From DAOUTY01 sp964453665 (GTDB lineage: Bacteria > Chloroflexota > Dehalococcoidia > SZUA-161), in NCBI GenBank assembly GCA_964453665.1, contig CAYVQT010000050.1, forward strand, positions 1-21,889: a stretch of DNA of 21,889 nucleotides, given 5' to 3'. The notes under the pieces are model-generated. The model was not told the origin of the DNA, searched no databases, and was given only the letters and a program-made list of their open reading frames with translations. This document shows positions 1 to 7,933 of this stretch, in pieces. A program made the translations under genes and the position numbers. Each line of letters opens with the position of its first letter. The first letter of the stretch is position 1.

Positions 1-92
1 TTCTTTATGACGCAACTATAATGCATTCAGTAACTTTTATTATGAGTCAATTCGATCCCGGCCCACACCTTCACGCCGTGACTGGCATCGCC

Positions 93-119
93 TTGACTAT
101 TGACATCGCCAAATATACA
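93..119 (+). promoter_or_regulatory. possible sigma70-type promoter for the tRNA genes
   Basis: TTGACT at 93-98 and TATACA at 114-119 resemble -35 and -10 boxes, lying about 35 bases before the tRNA-His gene. The 15-base spacing is shorter than the usual 17, and an overlapping TTGACA at 100-105 lacks a good partner. This is a weak pattern match. Confidence 0.25.
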
Positions 120-154
120 ATGTGCTTAGCTTGGGAAAGCTGTAGTGATTTCGT

Positions 155-231
155 GGTGGGCGTAGCCTAGTGGTTAAGGCGCCAGGTTGTGGCCCTGGAG
201 ATCGAGGGTTCGAACCCCTCCGCTCACCCCA
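155..231 (+). tRNA. tRNA-His (anticodon GTG)
   Basis: A complete cloverleaf can be folded by hand. The acceptor stem is GTGGGCG (156-162) with CGCTCAC (221-227). The anticodon stem is CCAGG/CCTGG around the loop TTGTGGC, which puts GTG at 189-191. The T arm carries GGTTCGAACCC. An extra G at 155 faces the discriminator C at 228; this G-1:C73 pair is the hallmark of bacterial tRNA-His and is read by histidyl-tRNA synthetase. The CCA end is encoded in the DNA at 229-231. All expected parts are present. Confidence 0.96.
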
Positions 232-298
232 TTTTGAACATAAGTTTCGTCACGCTGATTATTAAACCGGCATTCCTCACCACACAAATCTTGAAGAT

Positions 299-336
299 GC
301 GCCCGTAGCTCAGCGGATAGAGCATTGGTCTTCGGA
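299..336 (+). pseudogene. 5' half of a tRNA-Arg (TCG), broken at the anticodon loop
   Basis: Positions 299-336 match the 5' half of a tRNA: acceptor strand GCGCCCG (299-305), T8-A9, a D arm (GCTC and GAGC around the D loop), the anticodon stem strand TTGGT (325-329) and the complete loop CTTCGGA with anticodon TCG at 332-334. From 337 the sequence should read ACCAA to close the anticodon stem but reads TTTGA. No variable loop, T arm or 3' acceptor strand follows, and I see no matching 3' half elsewhere in the window. Phage integrases commonly cross over in anticodon loops, so an integration or excision scar is a natural explanation, though a simple deletion would look the same. Confidence 0.8.
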
Positions 337-419
337 TTTGAAGCTAGATGTGCAGCCCCATGCCATTAGATACAAATTAGAACCTTTGTGTCAGTTGCCC
401 AAGCCCCGTTTTGAAGCTA
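337..419. repeat. 10-bp direct repeat just after the tRNA break
   Basis: TTTGAAGCTA occurs at 337-346, immediately after the tRNA-Arg break, and again at 410-419. It could be a trace of the recombination that broke the tRNA. At ten bases it could also be chance. Confidence 0.35.
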
Positions 420-430
420 AAGGGCTTTTT
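401..430 (+). terminator. possible Rho-independent terminator after the tRNA genes
   Basis: AAGCCC (401-406) pairs with GGGCTT (422-427), and the arm runs into a T stretch (426-430). The loop is about 15 bases, long for a terminator, and the stem is only six pairs. The position after the tRNA genes is sensible. Confidence 0.4.
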
Positions 431-938
431 GGTAACATCGGGTGCTTTTTAGTTTGTCGCCTTTTTTGTCGCCAACTTTTATGGGTTTCTCCGACCACCT
501 GATTGAATATGGCGATGGACATAAAGAGGATCCAGGGGGGCGCTCAAATTTACTCAGTAGCAGTTTACGACTAAACTCGGTGTCTCGTGAGCAGGCGTCA
601 GGCGTTGGGAGCATAAAAGGACCAGGCCCTCGTCGCTCGCCCGCAGAGCCATCGCCGGGTTCTTTAAAAAATCCGGCCAGAAAACCCCCCTACAGAGTCA
701 AGCCTGGAAACAGTGAAAAACTCCTCTTAGAGCCCCTGAGAGCCCCAACAAAGCCTTTCCCAGAAGTATCTAATCCCCTCTTTGTGGCTCATTGTGTTTG
801 TCTTCTGCCTATCCTCCATTTATTTTCTGGTTGTCCTCTATTTATTATCGTTTGATTGCCTTTGACAAGAAAGTGTAAAGAAATGCGGACAAATAAAGAA
901 CAAAGGGAGGCCAGATAAAGGTTCAATAACACGATTTA
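431..938. other. tract without a recognisable gene
   Basis: A 137-codon frame is open on the plus strand at 442-855 and a 65-codon frame on the minus strand at 417-614. Neither has a ribosome binding site or any protein motif I recognise, and both are rich in Ser, Pro and Arg, as in chance frames. A decayed integrase remnant next to the broken tRNA would be expected here, but I cannot demonstrate one. Confidence 0.5.
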
Positions 939-1100
939 GATGATAACCAAGATGAAGCTGAGGTCGACACGTGAAAAGGTGCGGACCATTTTCTATACAA
1001 AGCTAATGCTTGGTTGGAAGATGAAACTGAAAAACGAACCTTTTTGATTATCGGGGACATTGAAAAATTGACAAGGCTTCACATTATGTTTAGGATGTAA
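939..1100 (+). pseudogene. decayed reading frame of unknown origin
   Basis: One frame reads protein-like across the tract, with a single internal stop (TGA at 972-974). The part before it is acidic (DDNQDEAEVDT). The part after it contains AWLEDETEKRTFLIIGD and ends at TAA 1098-1100. No start codon or ribosome binding site is visible, and another stop lies just upstream at 927-929. I do not recognise the family. It may be the C-terminal remnant of a dead gene, or chance. Confidence 0.25.
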
Positions 1101-1115
1101 AATCCCCCTTTTAAT

Positions 1116-1154
1116 AGTGCGGCTGTAAGAACTATTGGTTCTCACAGCCGCACT
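1116..1154. repeat. perfect 11-bp inverted repeat (strong hairpin)
   Basis: AGTGCGGCTGT (1116-1126) is exactly complementary to ACAGCCGCACT (1144-1154). After one mismatch, five more pairs (AGAAC/GTTCT) extend the stem to a 5-base loop. No T tract follows on either strand, so it is not a classic Rho-independent terminator. It could be a transcription-blocking hairpin, an end of a mobile element, or a palindromic repeat unit. Confidence 0.6.
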
Positions 1155-1422
1155 CTGAATTATAAATTGCTTCGACTAGTCGCATATAAGCTAATACGAT
1201 AAATCATTTGACTCCAATTCTGGAAAAGAGAGATTTGACAGTTATATTGAACTTTCAATATCTACAGGCGCTGAGCGCGCAGCATGCAGAAAAATGTGCA
1301 ACTAGGCGCCCTTGCAATTAATTGCAGCACTATATTAACTGATATAACCATAGAAGTAAAGCCGCAGGATTGACTCACAATGAAAGTTACCTAAGATTAT
1401 ATAGTTGCCTCATAAAAAGTGT

Positions 1423-1482
1423 TTCCGGCGAAATCAGCCACTGGTTTCACCGAAAAAGGTTGCCTTCTCGGTCAAGTTGACC
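1423..1482. repeat. IS21-type multiple end repeats
   Basis: Three related units lie in tandem: TTCCGGCGAAATCAGCC (1423-1439), TTCACCGAAAAAGGTTGCC (1446-1464) and TTCTCGGTCAAGTTGACC (1465-1482). IS21 elements carry repeated transposase-binding sequences near their ends, and this array lies just beyond the istB end where one terminus should be. The units are diverged, so the assignment leans on position. Confidence 0.45.
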
Positions 1483-1587
1483 AAACCTGCCACGAGGTAG
1501 AGTAGTGCCGAGTCTAGGTCACTTTAGATCAATTTAACATCATTCGCAACTTTTTCCCCCTTCTCATGTAATTAGTCTACTGCCAAG

Positions 1588-1704
1588 TTAGCTGTTAGTA
1601 GTGGTTGGTTCGCTCTGGTTATTACGCATGTAGTCGCCTATAAGCTCTATCTTGTTACCGTTATGGAACAGCAGATCGCAGATGGCGTTGAGCAGTGTTG
1701 GGGC
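1588..1704 (-). pseudogene. istB: C-terminal fragment of IstB (IS21 ATPase)
   Basis: Thirty-eight codons followed by TAA (1590-1588) read as the C-terminal end of an IstB-like transposition helper ATPase. PTLLNAICDLLFHNGNKIEL fits the family pattern of DP-T-ADAI-DRLVHNA-H-IELKGESMRK near the C-terminus. The Walker A and B regions are absent. The fragment is joined to IstA sequence about three bases upstream in another frame. Confidence 0.6.
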
Positions 1705-1706
1705 GC

Positions 1707-1960
1707 TGATATTGGGACGATGTCTAGGTCATCGGGGTAGTTGATGAATACTTAATCTTCAGCCTGGTGCTCCTGCACATCATGTAATCAAGCCGTTTGA
1801 GCTATCGGTCATTATTCTCACAGAACTGGGTGTATTGGTAGACATCAGGGTTCTACTCTTTTTGCTCCAGCCAAGGCTAGGTCAGCGTCAGGTTTACGTT
1901 ACGGTACATGCATAGCTGGCATAGATGTACTCGCAGTCCGGCGAGGACGATAGGCCTAAC
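1707..1960 (-). pseudogene. istA: decayed IstA (IS21 transposase) fragment
   Basis: Two segments in different frames match the middle of IstA. The upstream one (about 1778-1895) contains NPDVYQYTQFCENNDR and LKRLDYMM with several stops, matching the E-NPDGY-YSQFC...W-LD-VMRQEH region of the family. The downstream one (1775-1707) reads QEHQAED, a stop, then VFINYPDDLDIVPIS, which matches the VFVDY segment carrying the first catalytic Asp. The two are offset by a frameshift, and the rest of the catalytic domain is missing. Confidence 0.65.
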
Positions 1961-2113
1961 TCGGTACATGCTCGTTGTGAACGAGTCGCGCTTTTAACTG
2001 AGGCTAATCGGTTTTAGTTGGTAAAGGGTTTTCAAAGTGATACAATTACCTTAATGCTGTCTCGAGTTGCGTGTAACTTGTAAAAGCTATTTTCCCTGTT
2101 TATACTAATAATC

Positions 2114-3175
2114 ATGAGGGAACAGAATCTCGTTAAAAAATGGTTCGCGGGACAGCATAAGATCACGAAATCCACTGTTTCGGCAAAGGAGGATGCTGAG
2201 GAAGGAAATACCGCGCTGCTGCGGATAGTGGGTTTAAAAACGCATCTTTTCACATCATACGGAGTAGTGAAACCCGTAGACGACGTCAATCTTACAATAA
2301 ATAAGGGTGAAGCTCTTGGACTTGTCGGCGAATCCGGGTCAGGCAAAACGATTACAGGATTATCAATAATACGCCTTTTGCCACGCTCGATTGCCCGGAT
2401 TGTCGCTGGCAGTATTCACTTCATGGGCACCGACCTAGTTTCGTTACCTGAGCCTGAAATGCGAAGGCTGCGCGGCCGCCACATTGCTATGATTCTCCAA
2501 GATCCTCTCACTTCATTAAACCCCGTATTAACTATAGGGCATCAAATGGCCGAGCCTCTGCGCGAGCACTGTGTCGTTCCATCTCCAAACTTAAATGAGC
2601 GCATACATAGTTTATTGCGCATGGTAAATATAGCTGCACCTACAAGATGCTTTCATTCATTCCCTCACCATCTCAGCGGGGGCATGCGACAGCGTATAGT
2701 AGGGGCTTTGGCGTTTTCATGTATGCCTGAACTAATAATAGCCGATGAGCCCACGACAGCACTTGATGCTACCGTTCAGGCGAACTATCTCAGGCTGTTA
2801 AAGGATCTCCAACGTGAGCACAAAACAGCACTCTTATTCATTACACACGATTTAGGGATTGTCGCTAAAGTATGCGATACCATAGCGGTGATGTATGCTG
2901 GGACGATTGTTGAAAGTGGTAGTGTACGAAACGTGCTCGAAAATGCAGCTCACCCATATACTCGAGCACTTCTTCAAGCTTTGCCCTCGCCCTTTCATGA
3001 TGTGGATTATCTCCCCAGTATTCCCGGACAGCCACCAACCTTGGATTCTATAAAGGCCGGCTGTGCCTTTGCACCGCGCTGCGACAGTAGTTTTAGTAAG
3101 TGTACGGAGAACGCTCCCCCAGAAGTAGAAACAGAGCCTGGTCATAATACAAGATGCTGGTTATACGTGCAATGA
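2114..3175 (+). CDS. oligopeptide/dipeptide ABC transporter ATPase, OppD/DppD type
   Basis: This is one of the two ATP-hydrolysing subunits that power uptake of peptides or related solutes (Opp/Dpp/nickel family), acting on the cytoplasmic face of the membrane. Visible motifs: Walker A GESGSGKT (72-79), Q-loop Q129, signature LSGGMRQR (187-194), Walker B LIIADEP (207-213) and switch His245. The C-terminal oligopeptide-transporter domain follows with HPYTRALL and a CAFAPRC...C...C cluster (C317, C323, C330, C348). In some family members such cysteines bind an iron-sulphur cluster. Start choice is uncertain: ATG 2114 has no clear ribosome binding site and adds about 34 residues before conserved sequence, while GTG 2228 follows GAGGAAGGA. 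The stop overlaps the next gene. No permease or binding protein lies nearby, and an IS21 remnant sits just upstream. Confidence 0.92.
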   Translation: MREQNLVKKWFAGQHKITKSTVSAKEDAEEGNTALLRIVGLKTHLFTSYGVVKPVDDVNLTINKGEALGLVGESGSGKTITGLSIIRLLPRSIARIVAGSIHFMGTDLVSLPEPEMRRLRGRHIAMILQDPLTSLNPVLTIGHQMAEPLREHCVVPSPNLNERIHSLLRMVNIAAPTRCFHSFPHHLSGGMRQRIVGALAFSCMPELIIADEPTTALDATVQANYLRLLKDLQREHKTALLFITHDLGIVAKVCDTIAVMYAGTIVESGSVRNVLENAAHPYTRALLQALPSPFHDVDYLPSIPGQPPTLDSIKAGCAFAPRCDSSFSKCTENAPPEVETEPGHNTRCWLYVQ

Positions 3176-4173
3176 AAAATAACGATTCACTAATTCAAAA
3201 AGATGCCGGAGCTTCTATGCTGGTTGTGGAAGGACTAACGAAGTACTTTTCTATTCAACAAGGGATTCTCCGATCTCGTAATAAGAGGCTGGTTCACGCC
3301 GTTGAGAACGTTTCATTCTCAATTAATAAATGTGAAACTTTGGGGCTAGTGGGAGAATCTGGTTGTGGCAAGACAACGATAGGAAAGCTAATCCTTATAA
3401 TAGAGAGGCCTACATCTGGTAATATCTTCTTTAAGGGTAGTAATGTGGAAAAGTTAAAAGGGAGGCCTCTAAAGAACTATCGACGAGCTGTACAGGCCGT
3501 ATTTCAGGATCCTTACAGTTCGCTAAATCCACGAATGAAGATACAGGATATCTTGCGAGAGCCGCTAACGGTCCATAATGTTAGCAAGGATGAGTCTGTT
3601 AGCCGTGTGAGAAGTATGCTTGCGGAAGTAGGTCTTCAAGAAAATATGGCTGATCGTTTCCCCCACGAGTTTAGCGGAGGACAAAGGCAACGAATTGCGG
3701 TGGCCAGGGCGCTGGCCCTCTATCCAGAATTGATTGTGCTGGACGAGCCCGTTTCAGCTCTGGATGTTTCACTCCGTAGCCAAATCATGAACCTCCTGAA
3801 AGAACTACAAACAAAGCACGGTCATAGCTACCTGCTAATTGCCCACAGCATGGCAGTGATACGTTATATGAGCACTAAAGTAGCTGTCATGTATCTGGGG
3901 CAGATTGTGGAGTATGCTAACAAGAGCCAGATATTCAGGAGCGCGCTGCATCCTTATACCAAGGCGCTTTTCTCAGCCGCGCTACCTGTGCGACTTGATA
4001 CTGTGGATGATGAAGAAATACTAGAAGGCGAGGTTCCTGATCCGGCCGATCCTCCTTCGGGGTGTCGGTTCCACACAAGATGCCCTACTGCGCGAGAAAT
4101 CTGCAGAATCCAAATGCCGCAATTGCAGGAGATCGAGCCTGGCCACTACGTAGCATGCCACCTTCATCAGTAG
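3172..4173 (+). CDS. oligopeptide/dipeptide ABC transporter ATPase, OppF/DppF type
   Basis: This is the second ATPase of the importer, expected to pair with the preceding OppD-type subunit. The chosen start, ATG 3172, overlaps the upstream stop as ATGA, a typical sign of translational coupling. ATG 3154 and ATG 3217 are alternatives in the same frame. From 3172 it is 333 residues. It has Walker A GESGCGKT, the Q-loop segment FQDPYSSLNP, signature FSGGQRQR, Walker B LIVLDEPVSALD and an H-loop His in LIAHSMAVI. The C-terminal segment contains GCRFHTRCP and two more cysteines, as in the partner. All catalytic elements are intact, so the pair should be able to hydrolyse ATP. The substrate cannot be inferred without the binding protein. 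Confidence 0.93.
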   Translation: MKNNDSLIQKDAGASMLVVEGLTKYFSIQQGILRSRNKRLVHAVENVSFSINKCETLGLVGESGCGKTTIGKLILIIERPTSGNIFFKGSNVEKLKGRPLKNYRRAVQAVFQDPYSSLNPRMKIQDILREPLTVHNVSKDESVSRVRSMLAEVGLQENMADRFPHEFSGGQRQRIAVARALALYPELIVLDEPVSALDVSLRSQIMNLLKELQTKHGHSYLLIAHSMAVIRYMSTKVAVMYLGQIVEYANKSQIFRSALHPYTKALFSAALPVRLDTVDDEEILEGEVPDPADPPSGCRFHTRCPTAREICRIQMPQLQEIEPGHYVACHLHQ

Positions 4174-4482
4174 GTGTGAGCGCTGGGTTAGTGAAGAGAC
4201 TAAGAACTAAAAAACCGAATTACAGAACTCATGACATCATACCAAAGACGATTCAGGATGGAAAGTAGATGCACTTGAGGGATAGAGACCACTGCCAACA
4301 GACTTGAGTAGTCGCATACATTAATAAAATATGCCCTGTCATGGTCCAAGGGAGATATGTTTTCAAGGTCAAGGTCGCTTGATTGCTTGATCGTTTGCAG
4401 CCCTTAAATATCTTCTATTGGGTTGTAGATTTTGGATTAATTCGGGGAGAGTCTTTTATAATCGAAAAATGAGCATAGAGAA
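4174..4482. other. intergenic stretch without a recognisable gene
   Basis: About 310 bases lie between the OppF-type gene and the dead IS630 transposase. I see only a short tandem CAAGGTCAAGGTC near 4366. No terminator, gene or clear IS630 terminal inverted repeat stands out. Confidence 0.5.
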
Positions 4483-5506
4483 CTATATACAATGTCTTAA
4501 ATATTTGCACATAATGTTTGAAGTATGGTGTTCGGTTGCTCCCAATTTGAAAAGGTGGATAATAGGGCTGTTTTCAGCCACATCGTTTGATTGGAATTTG
4601 CGATTGTGGGCAACCTGTCTGCGAGTGATTCTCCAGACACGTTCTACCGGGTTGAGTTCGTGGGAATAAGGTGGTAGAAAGATACGTAATATCCGATCCC
4701 GATTTACGTAGAATAACTCTCTCAAAGATCGTGCTTTGTGCCATCTCGCATTGTCCAGAATGAGGTAGATCTTCCCTTGAGTGGACTGAAGAAGATAACG
4801 GATGAAGTCGCAAAGGTCTCTGTGTTGAAAGTGGGAGCTTCGCTGGTCAGCAGTCCCCCCGTTTTGAGGTAGAGTGCCACGAAGAAGCCTACTTTGTCGC
4901 GAACGGGAGGGGAGAGCACGCGTGGCTGTCGTCCCTTGGGCGCCCACATCCGTATCAGACTGCTGTGCCTCTGTAAGTGGACCTCGTCCTCGCAACAGAG
5001 CTGGACGTCGGGGTCGTTCATCCACTGGTAGTAGTTTTTTTAAGGGCATCCTGTAATTCGGAATTAGCTTCGCTAGGTTGGCGACGCGGTCTATGGAGAA
5101 TGAATCCAAGTTTGTGGGACAGCCTCTGGCATTGCCGTACACTGAGCGAAGTGGAGTACTCCCTTTCAAGAGTGTGTGACAATAAGACTCCGTTTCGCGG
5201 GTTTTAGCTGTATCCCAGGTCCATGGGAGAGCGACGTAGCTCATTCTGCAACTTCTGTAAATCTGTAGCAGACAGCAGTCCGGGGCGTCCTGTCCGCTTA
5301 CCTTCCCACAATCCGACGAGCCCATCAGAAAGGAGACGATGAACCCAATATTCTATAGTTCTGGGTGAATGCCCGAGCAGATGTGCTGCATCGTAGGGGC
5401 TGGCTCCCTGCAGGACATGCAGAATTAACATTGAGCCGATGAAATTATCGCCATTCCCTGGTGTGAGATATTTCATCTTGAATTGCGGCGATAAAAGTCG
5501 CTGCAT
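4483..5506 (-). pseudogene. IS630-family transposase, near full length, broken
   Basis: The span of 341 codons equals a complete IS630 transposase. The N-terminal part (ATG 5506) has the helix-turn-helix (GASPYDAAHLLGHSPRTIEY) and linker GLWEGKRTGRPGLL. A TAA at 5206-5204 interrupts it, but the same frame continues (YSTSLSVRQCQRL, LGFILHRPRRQ) to about 5035. After a run of seven A (minus strand, 5041-5035) the match moves to the -1 frame with MNDPDVQLCCEDEVH, the first DDE Asp. Near 4812 it shifts again to CDFIRYLLQ, ILDNARWHKA (second Asp) and LPPYSHELNPVERVW (final Glu). The catalytic triad is still readable but the gene cannot yield one protein as it stands. I found no convincing terminal inverted repeats. 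Confidence 0.85.
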
Positions 5507-5783
5507 TTAGAATACTTATCCTTTTCATTGGGAGCAATCTCCTAATATCTTTGCTTCCAGTATAGTTTAAAATATTAGTATTCGCATGTATTTATGTCGT
5601 TAAATATAGTAATAGCTCTATTCTCCAGACTGCAATTCGATGTCTGAGGGATAGTATGTAGAAAGAGAGTATAAGGACATTTCATTTGACTGATCAGTAC
5701 ATGTTCTGAAATAGACTGTAACCTGCTTTCACCATCCTCTCGACTTACGCTTGGCATGAACCATGATCTGCTGACAAACAATA

Positions 5784-6626
5784 TCACTTAAAGTGGAGCC
5801 TTTCAACCTTTTCATATTGGAACTGATTCTCTCTAGTTTCCAAGATAATTGCCGCGGGAGTAAGAGGGTCATGAACACTTATCACAATAAATTCTTTTTG
5901 CACCGCGGTTTTCAAAAACCTCTTTTTCTCTTCGAGGGTGAGAATAGGGTAATTGTCATAAGCCATGATCCAGGGAAGTCTGATATGGGAGAAAAAAGGG
6001 ATTAGATCAGCAGCAATAACGTGTGTTTGGTCTACATGGAATATAGAAACCGTTTGCATTGCTGCCGTATGTCCATCTAATGGCTTAACCGATATAGTGT
6101 CTGATAGATTTGCAGGCCCCTCAAGAAGTATAAGATTCTTACTGGAGGCTAAGAACTTGATATCGTCTTCACGAAAGCTGCCTAAGTCCTTTAAAGTTGG
6201 TTTAAGTGCCCATTTTAGCTGCTTTTTTTGAATGTAGGTTTTGGCTTTAGGAAATGACAATTTGGTGGATCCTTCTTCATGCGTGACTACACCTGCACAA
6301 TGATCGAAATGAAGGTGTGTTAATATAACGTCTGTTACATCCTCTGACCGTATGCCAAGGTTAGCCAACTGCCCTATAAGGCCACCATCTACCTTTTTTA
6401 TCCCATAAATATCCATCTGTTTTGTTGTCCAACCGTTACCGAGACCAGCTTCAATTAACCATAGACGCCCATGCTTCACATCTTTAAAAAGTGTTACTCT
6501 ACTTACCATTTGAATCCTGCCACGGTCGTCAGGTGGATGCTGCTTCTCCCATATAGCCCGTGGCACAATTCCATTCATTGCGCCGCCATCTAAAAGGAAA
6601 TAGGAGTCAATAATGGTCTGAAGCAT
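5784..6626 (-). CDS. metallo-beta-lactamase-fold hydrolase, lactonase-like
   Basis: A 280-residue cytoplasmic MBL-fold protein with no signal peptide. The metal ligands are all present: HLHFDH (H104, H106, D108, H109), His186 in DGHTAAM, bridging Asp207 in AADLIP and His252 in SVHDP. This dinuclear-zinc pattern and length match the N-acyl homoserine lactonase-like branch (AiiA/AttM relatives). Members hydrolyse lactones or related esters, and many have unknown substrates. Start ATG 6626 has only a weak ribosome binding site. It is alone between two dead transposases but points the same way as the CoA-ester catabolic genes upstream. A lactone- or thioester-cleaving role there is possible but is only inference. 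Confidence 0.88.
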   Translation of the reverse strand: MLQTIIDSYFLLDGGAMNGIVPRAIWEKQHPPDDRGRIQMVSRVTLFKDVKHGRLWLIEAGLGNGWTTKQMDIYGIKKVDGGLIGQLANLGIRSEDVTDVILTHLHFDHCAGVVTHEEGSTKLSFPKAKTYIQKKQLKWALKPTLKDLGSFREDDIKFLASSKNLILLEGPANLSDTISVKPLDGHTAAMQTVSIFHVDQTHVIAADLIPFFSHIRLPWIMAYDNYPILTLEEKKRFLKTAVQKEFIVISVHDPLTPAAIILETRENQFQYEKVERLHFK

Positions 6627-6709
6627 CTGCTTAGGTCAAGTCCCAATTTTTCGGTACAATCTCATTACGTAAGAACCCCTCGGTCGATAAGATTCTATAT
6701 TGATACCAA

Positions 6710-6976
6710 TTATGTTGAGGTGAATTGTTTGTTGTAGCCGAACTCTGCTCTACTCAGCAGTTCCAGCTCAAACCGAATGCCCGGAGTAATTCTAACCCAT
6801 CGCCATCTTTTCGATGCCTTATCAGACTGGCATTGACTAATCGCAGGCATGATTTGTCTGACGAGAAACGTGGTATTAACTTCATCAGTCTCTTCCACTC
6901 ATCAAACAACTCCTCCAGCAGGTTAGTAGTACCGATAACCCCACGATGCGCCGCATTAAGCCTCAGATAAACTAGT
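6710..6976 (-). pseudogene. C-terminal fragment of an IS256/mutator-type transposase
   Basis: One frame on the minus strand reads HRGVIGTTNLLEELFDEWKR and then LIPRFSSDKSCLRLV. This is the conserved C-terminal part of mutator-type transposases (R-TN-LER-..R-K-I..F..E.S.L-LV). A frameshift then leads to ASKRWRWVRITP and a C-terminal tail ending at 6710, matching the family pattern ASDRWRGVR. The catalytic N-terminal two thirds are missing or unreadable upstream, so this is a dead remnant. Confidence 0.65.
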
Positions 6977-7330
6977 CCTTCCCCCAGATTTTCTTCCAGA
7001 AGTTCCGTAATTGCTCTATGCCGATTGCCAGAGCTAGCTATAAACTATTCTCTACCGGGTCTTATTCCTTCTACATAGCTCGAAACATTAGAGGATGCTA
7101 TAAAAGTCATTTTATCAGCGATTTTAGATTGAGGCCTTGCTCATTTTTCATTTGAATAGCTTCAGCAGATTATGCTAATAAAACCTTTACTGGTAAAATT
7201 TGCCATCTTTTAACACTTTTCCAGTGCTCTCTTAATATAATCATAGCCAAAAATGCTTATGTACTACTCAGCCATTCCTGGACTTCGCGAAACAATTGCT
7301 TATTGGTGTCTCAAGGTCGGTATTTAGCAA

Positions 7331-7510
7331 AGCTGATCAAGAGCTTGAATTTGGAACTTTTCATCCACGAACAAGACTAAGCACTCTCATGCGGGTTCAT
7401 GTATAGTACTACGATATCTAGGGCTTCCTCGATGAAAAGAGGTCAGTCGAGAAATTGAAAGTCTCAGTGCAATGCTGTTAAAGAGCAAATGCCCGCGAAA
7501 TATGATTAAC
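7331..7510 (-). pseudogene. fragment of a second IS630-type transposase
   Basis: The minus strand reads TETFNFSTD, then, after a shift, PLFIEEALDIVVLYMNPHESA, and after another shift LVLFVDEKFQIQALDQ. Together they match the IS630 segment TFKLS-DP-F-EK--DIVGLYLNPP--ALVLCVDEKSQIQALDR, whose VDEK contains the first catalytic Asp. It differs from the transposase at 4483-5506, whose equivalent segment is CCEDEVH, so it comes from another IS630 lineage. Both ends are lost and frameshifts are frequent. Confidence 0.65.
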
Positions 7511-7933
7511 TGCGCTCTGTAACAAGACCACTCTCCGCGTTAACGACCGGGCACTTATATGAGCTCTGTCTACAATCATAGTCTCCATGATCACGGAGTA
7601 CTATCTATATGTTGCTTAAGAAAAAGGCGATGCTACTTCTCGGCCATTGGGAGGGCAGAGTACTGTCTAAGCGGCAACTACAGCATTAATCCTTTCAGCA
7701 TCGCAATTAATTATTAATCGACACGGTTTTGTACGTGCTTTGTCGGTTTTTACTAACATAATTCAAACCTCTGACGTTTCGCGCTTTTCTATCGTTAGCG
7801 TGAGCGACAGATCCTATAGCACAGTACGCATAGGTACTTCGGTCAGAAATCAGCCCATTTTACAGGAGAATAAGACTTCTGCTAAGTATTTACAACTTAG
7901 GATACTAAATCCTTTTCGAAGATTAAAGTACCA
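7511..7933. other. intergenic stretch downstream of the hydratase gene
   Basis: No gene is recognisable here. It may contain further decayed sequence belonging to the IS630 fragment next to it, but nothing is readable enough to claim. The plus-strand open frame that starts at 7740 runs antisense to the enoyl-CoA hydratase gene and lacks motifs. Confidence 0.45.

Larger units (their letters stand above)
1405..1990 (-). mobile_element. IS21-family remnant with internal deletion
   Basis: The minus strand carries, in the correct IS21 order, a decayed piece of IstA, then directly the C-terminal end of IstB, then a set of degenerate repeats typical of an IS21 end. A complete IS21 element is over 2 kb and carries istA and istB whole. 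Here most of IstA after its first catalytic Asp region and the N-terminal two thirds or more of IstB are gone. Several in-frame stops and a frameshift show the element is long dead. Its outer limits are approximate. Confidence 0.7.

Noticed and set aside
442..855. 137-codon plus-strand open frame
   Set aside because: No ribosome binding site or motif, biased Ser/Pro/Arg composition, and an overlapping minus-strand open frame of similar quality. Likely chance.
1405..1540. minus-strand protein-like reading (DLDSALLYLVAGLVNLTEKA)
   Set aside because: The same bases are better explained as the repeated end sequences of the IS21 element, in the right place after istB.
5575..5787. 70-codon minus-strand frame whose GTG overlaps the hydrolase stop as GTGA
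   Set aside because: The overlap looks like translational coupling, but there is no motif and the composition is ordinary for non-coding sequence next to a dead IS.
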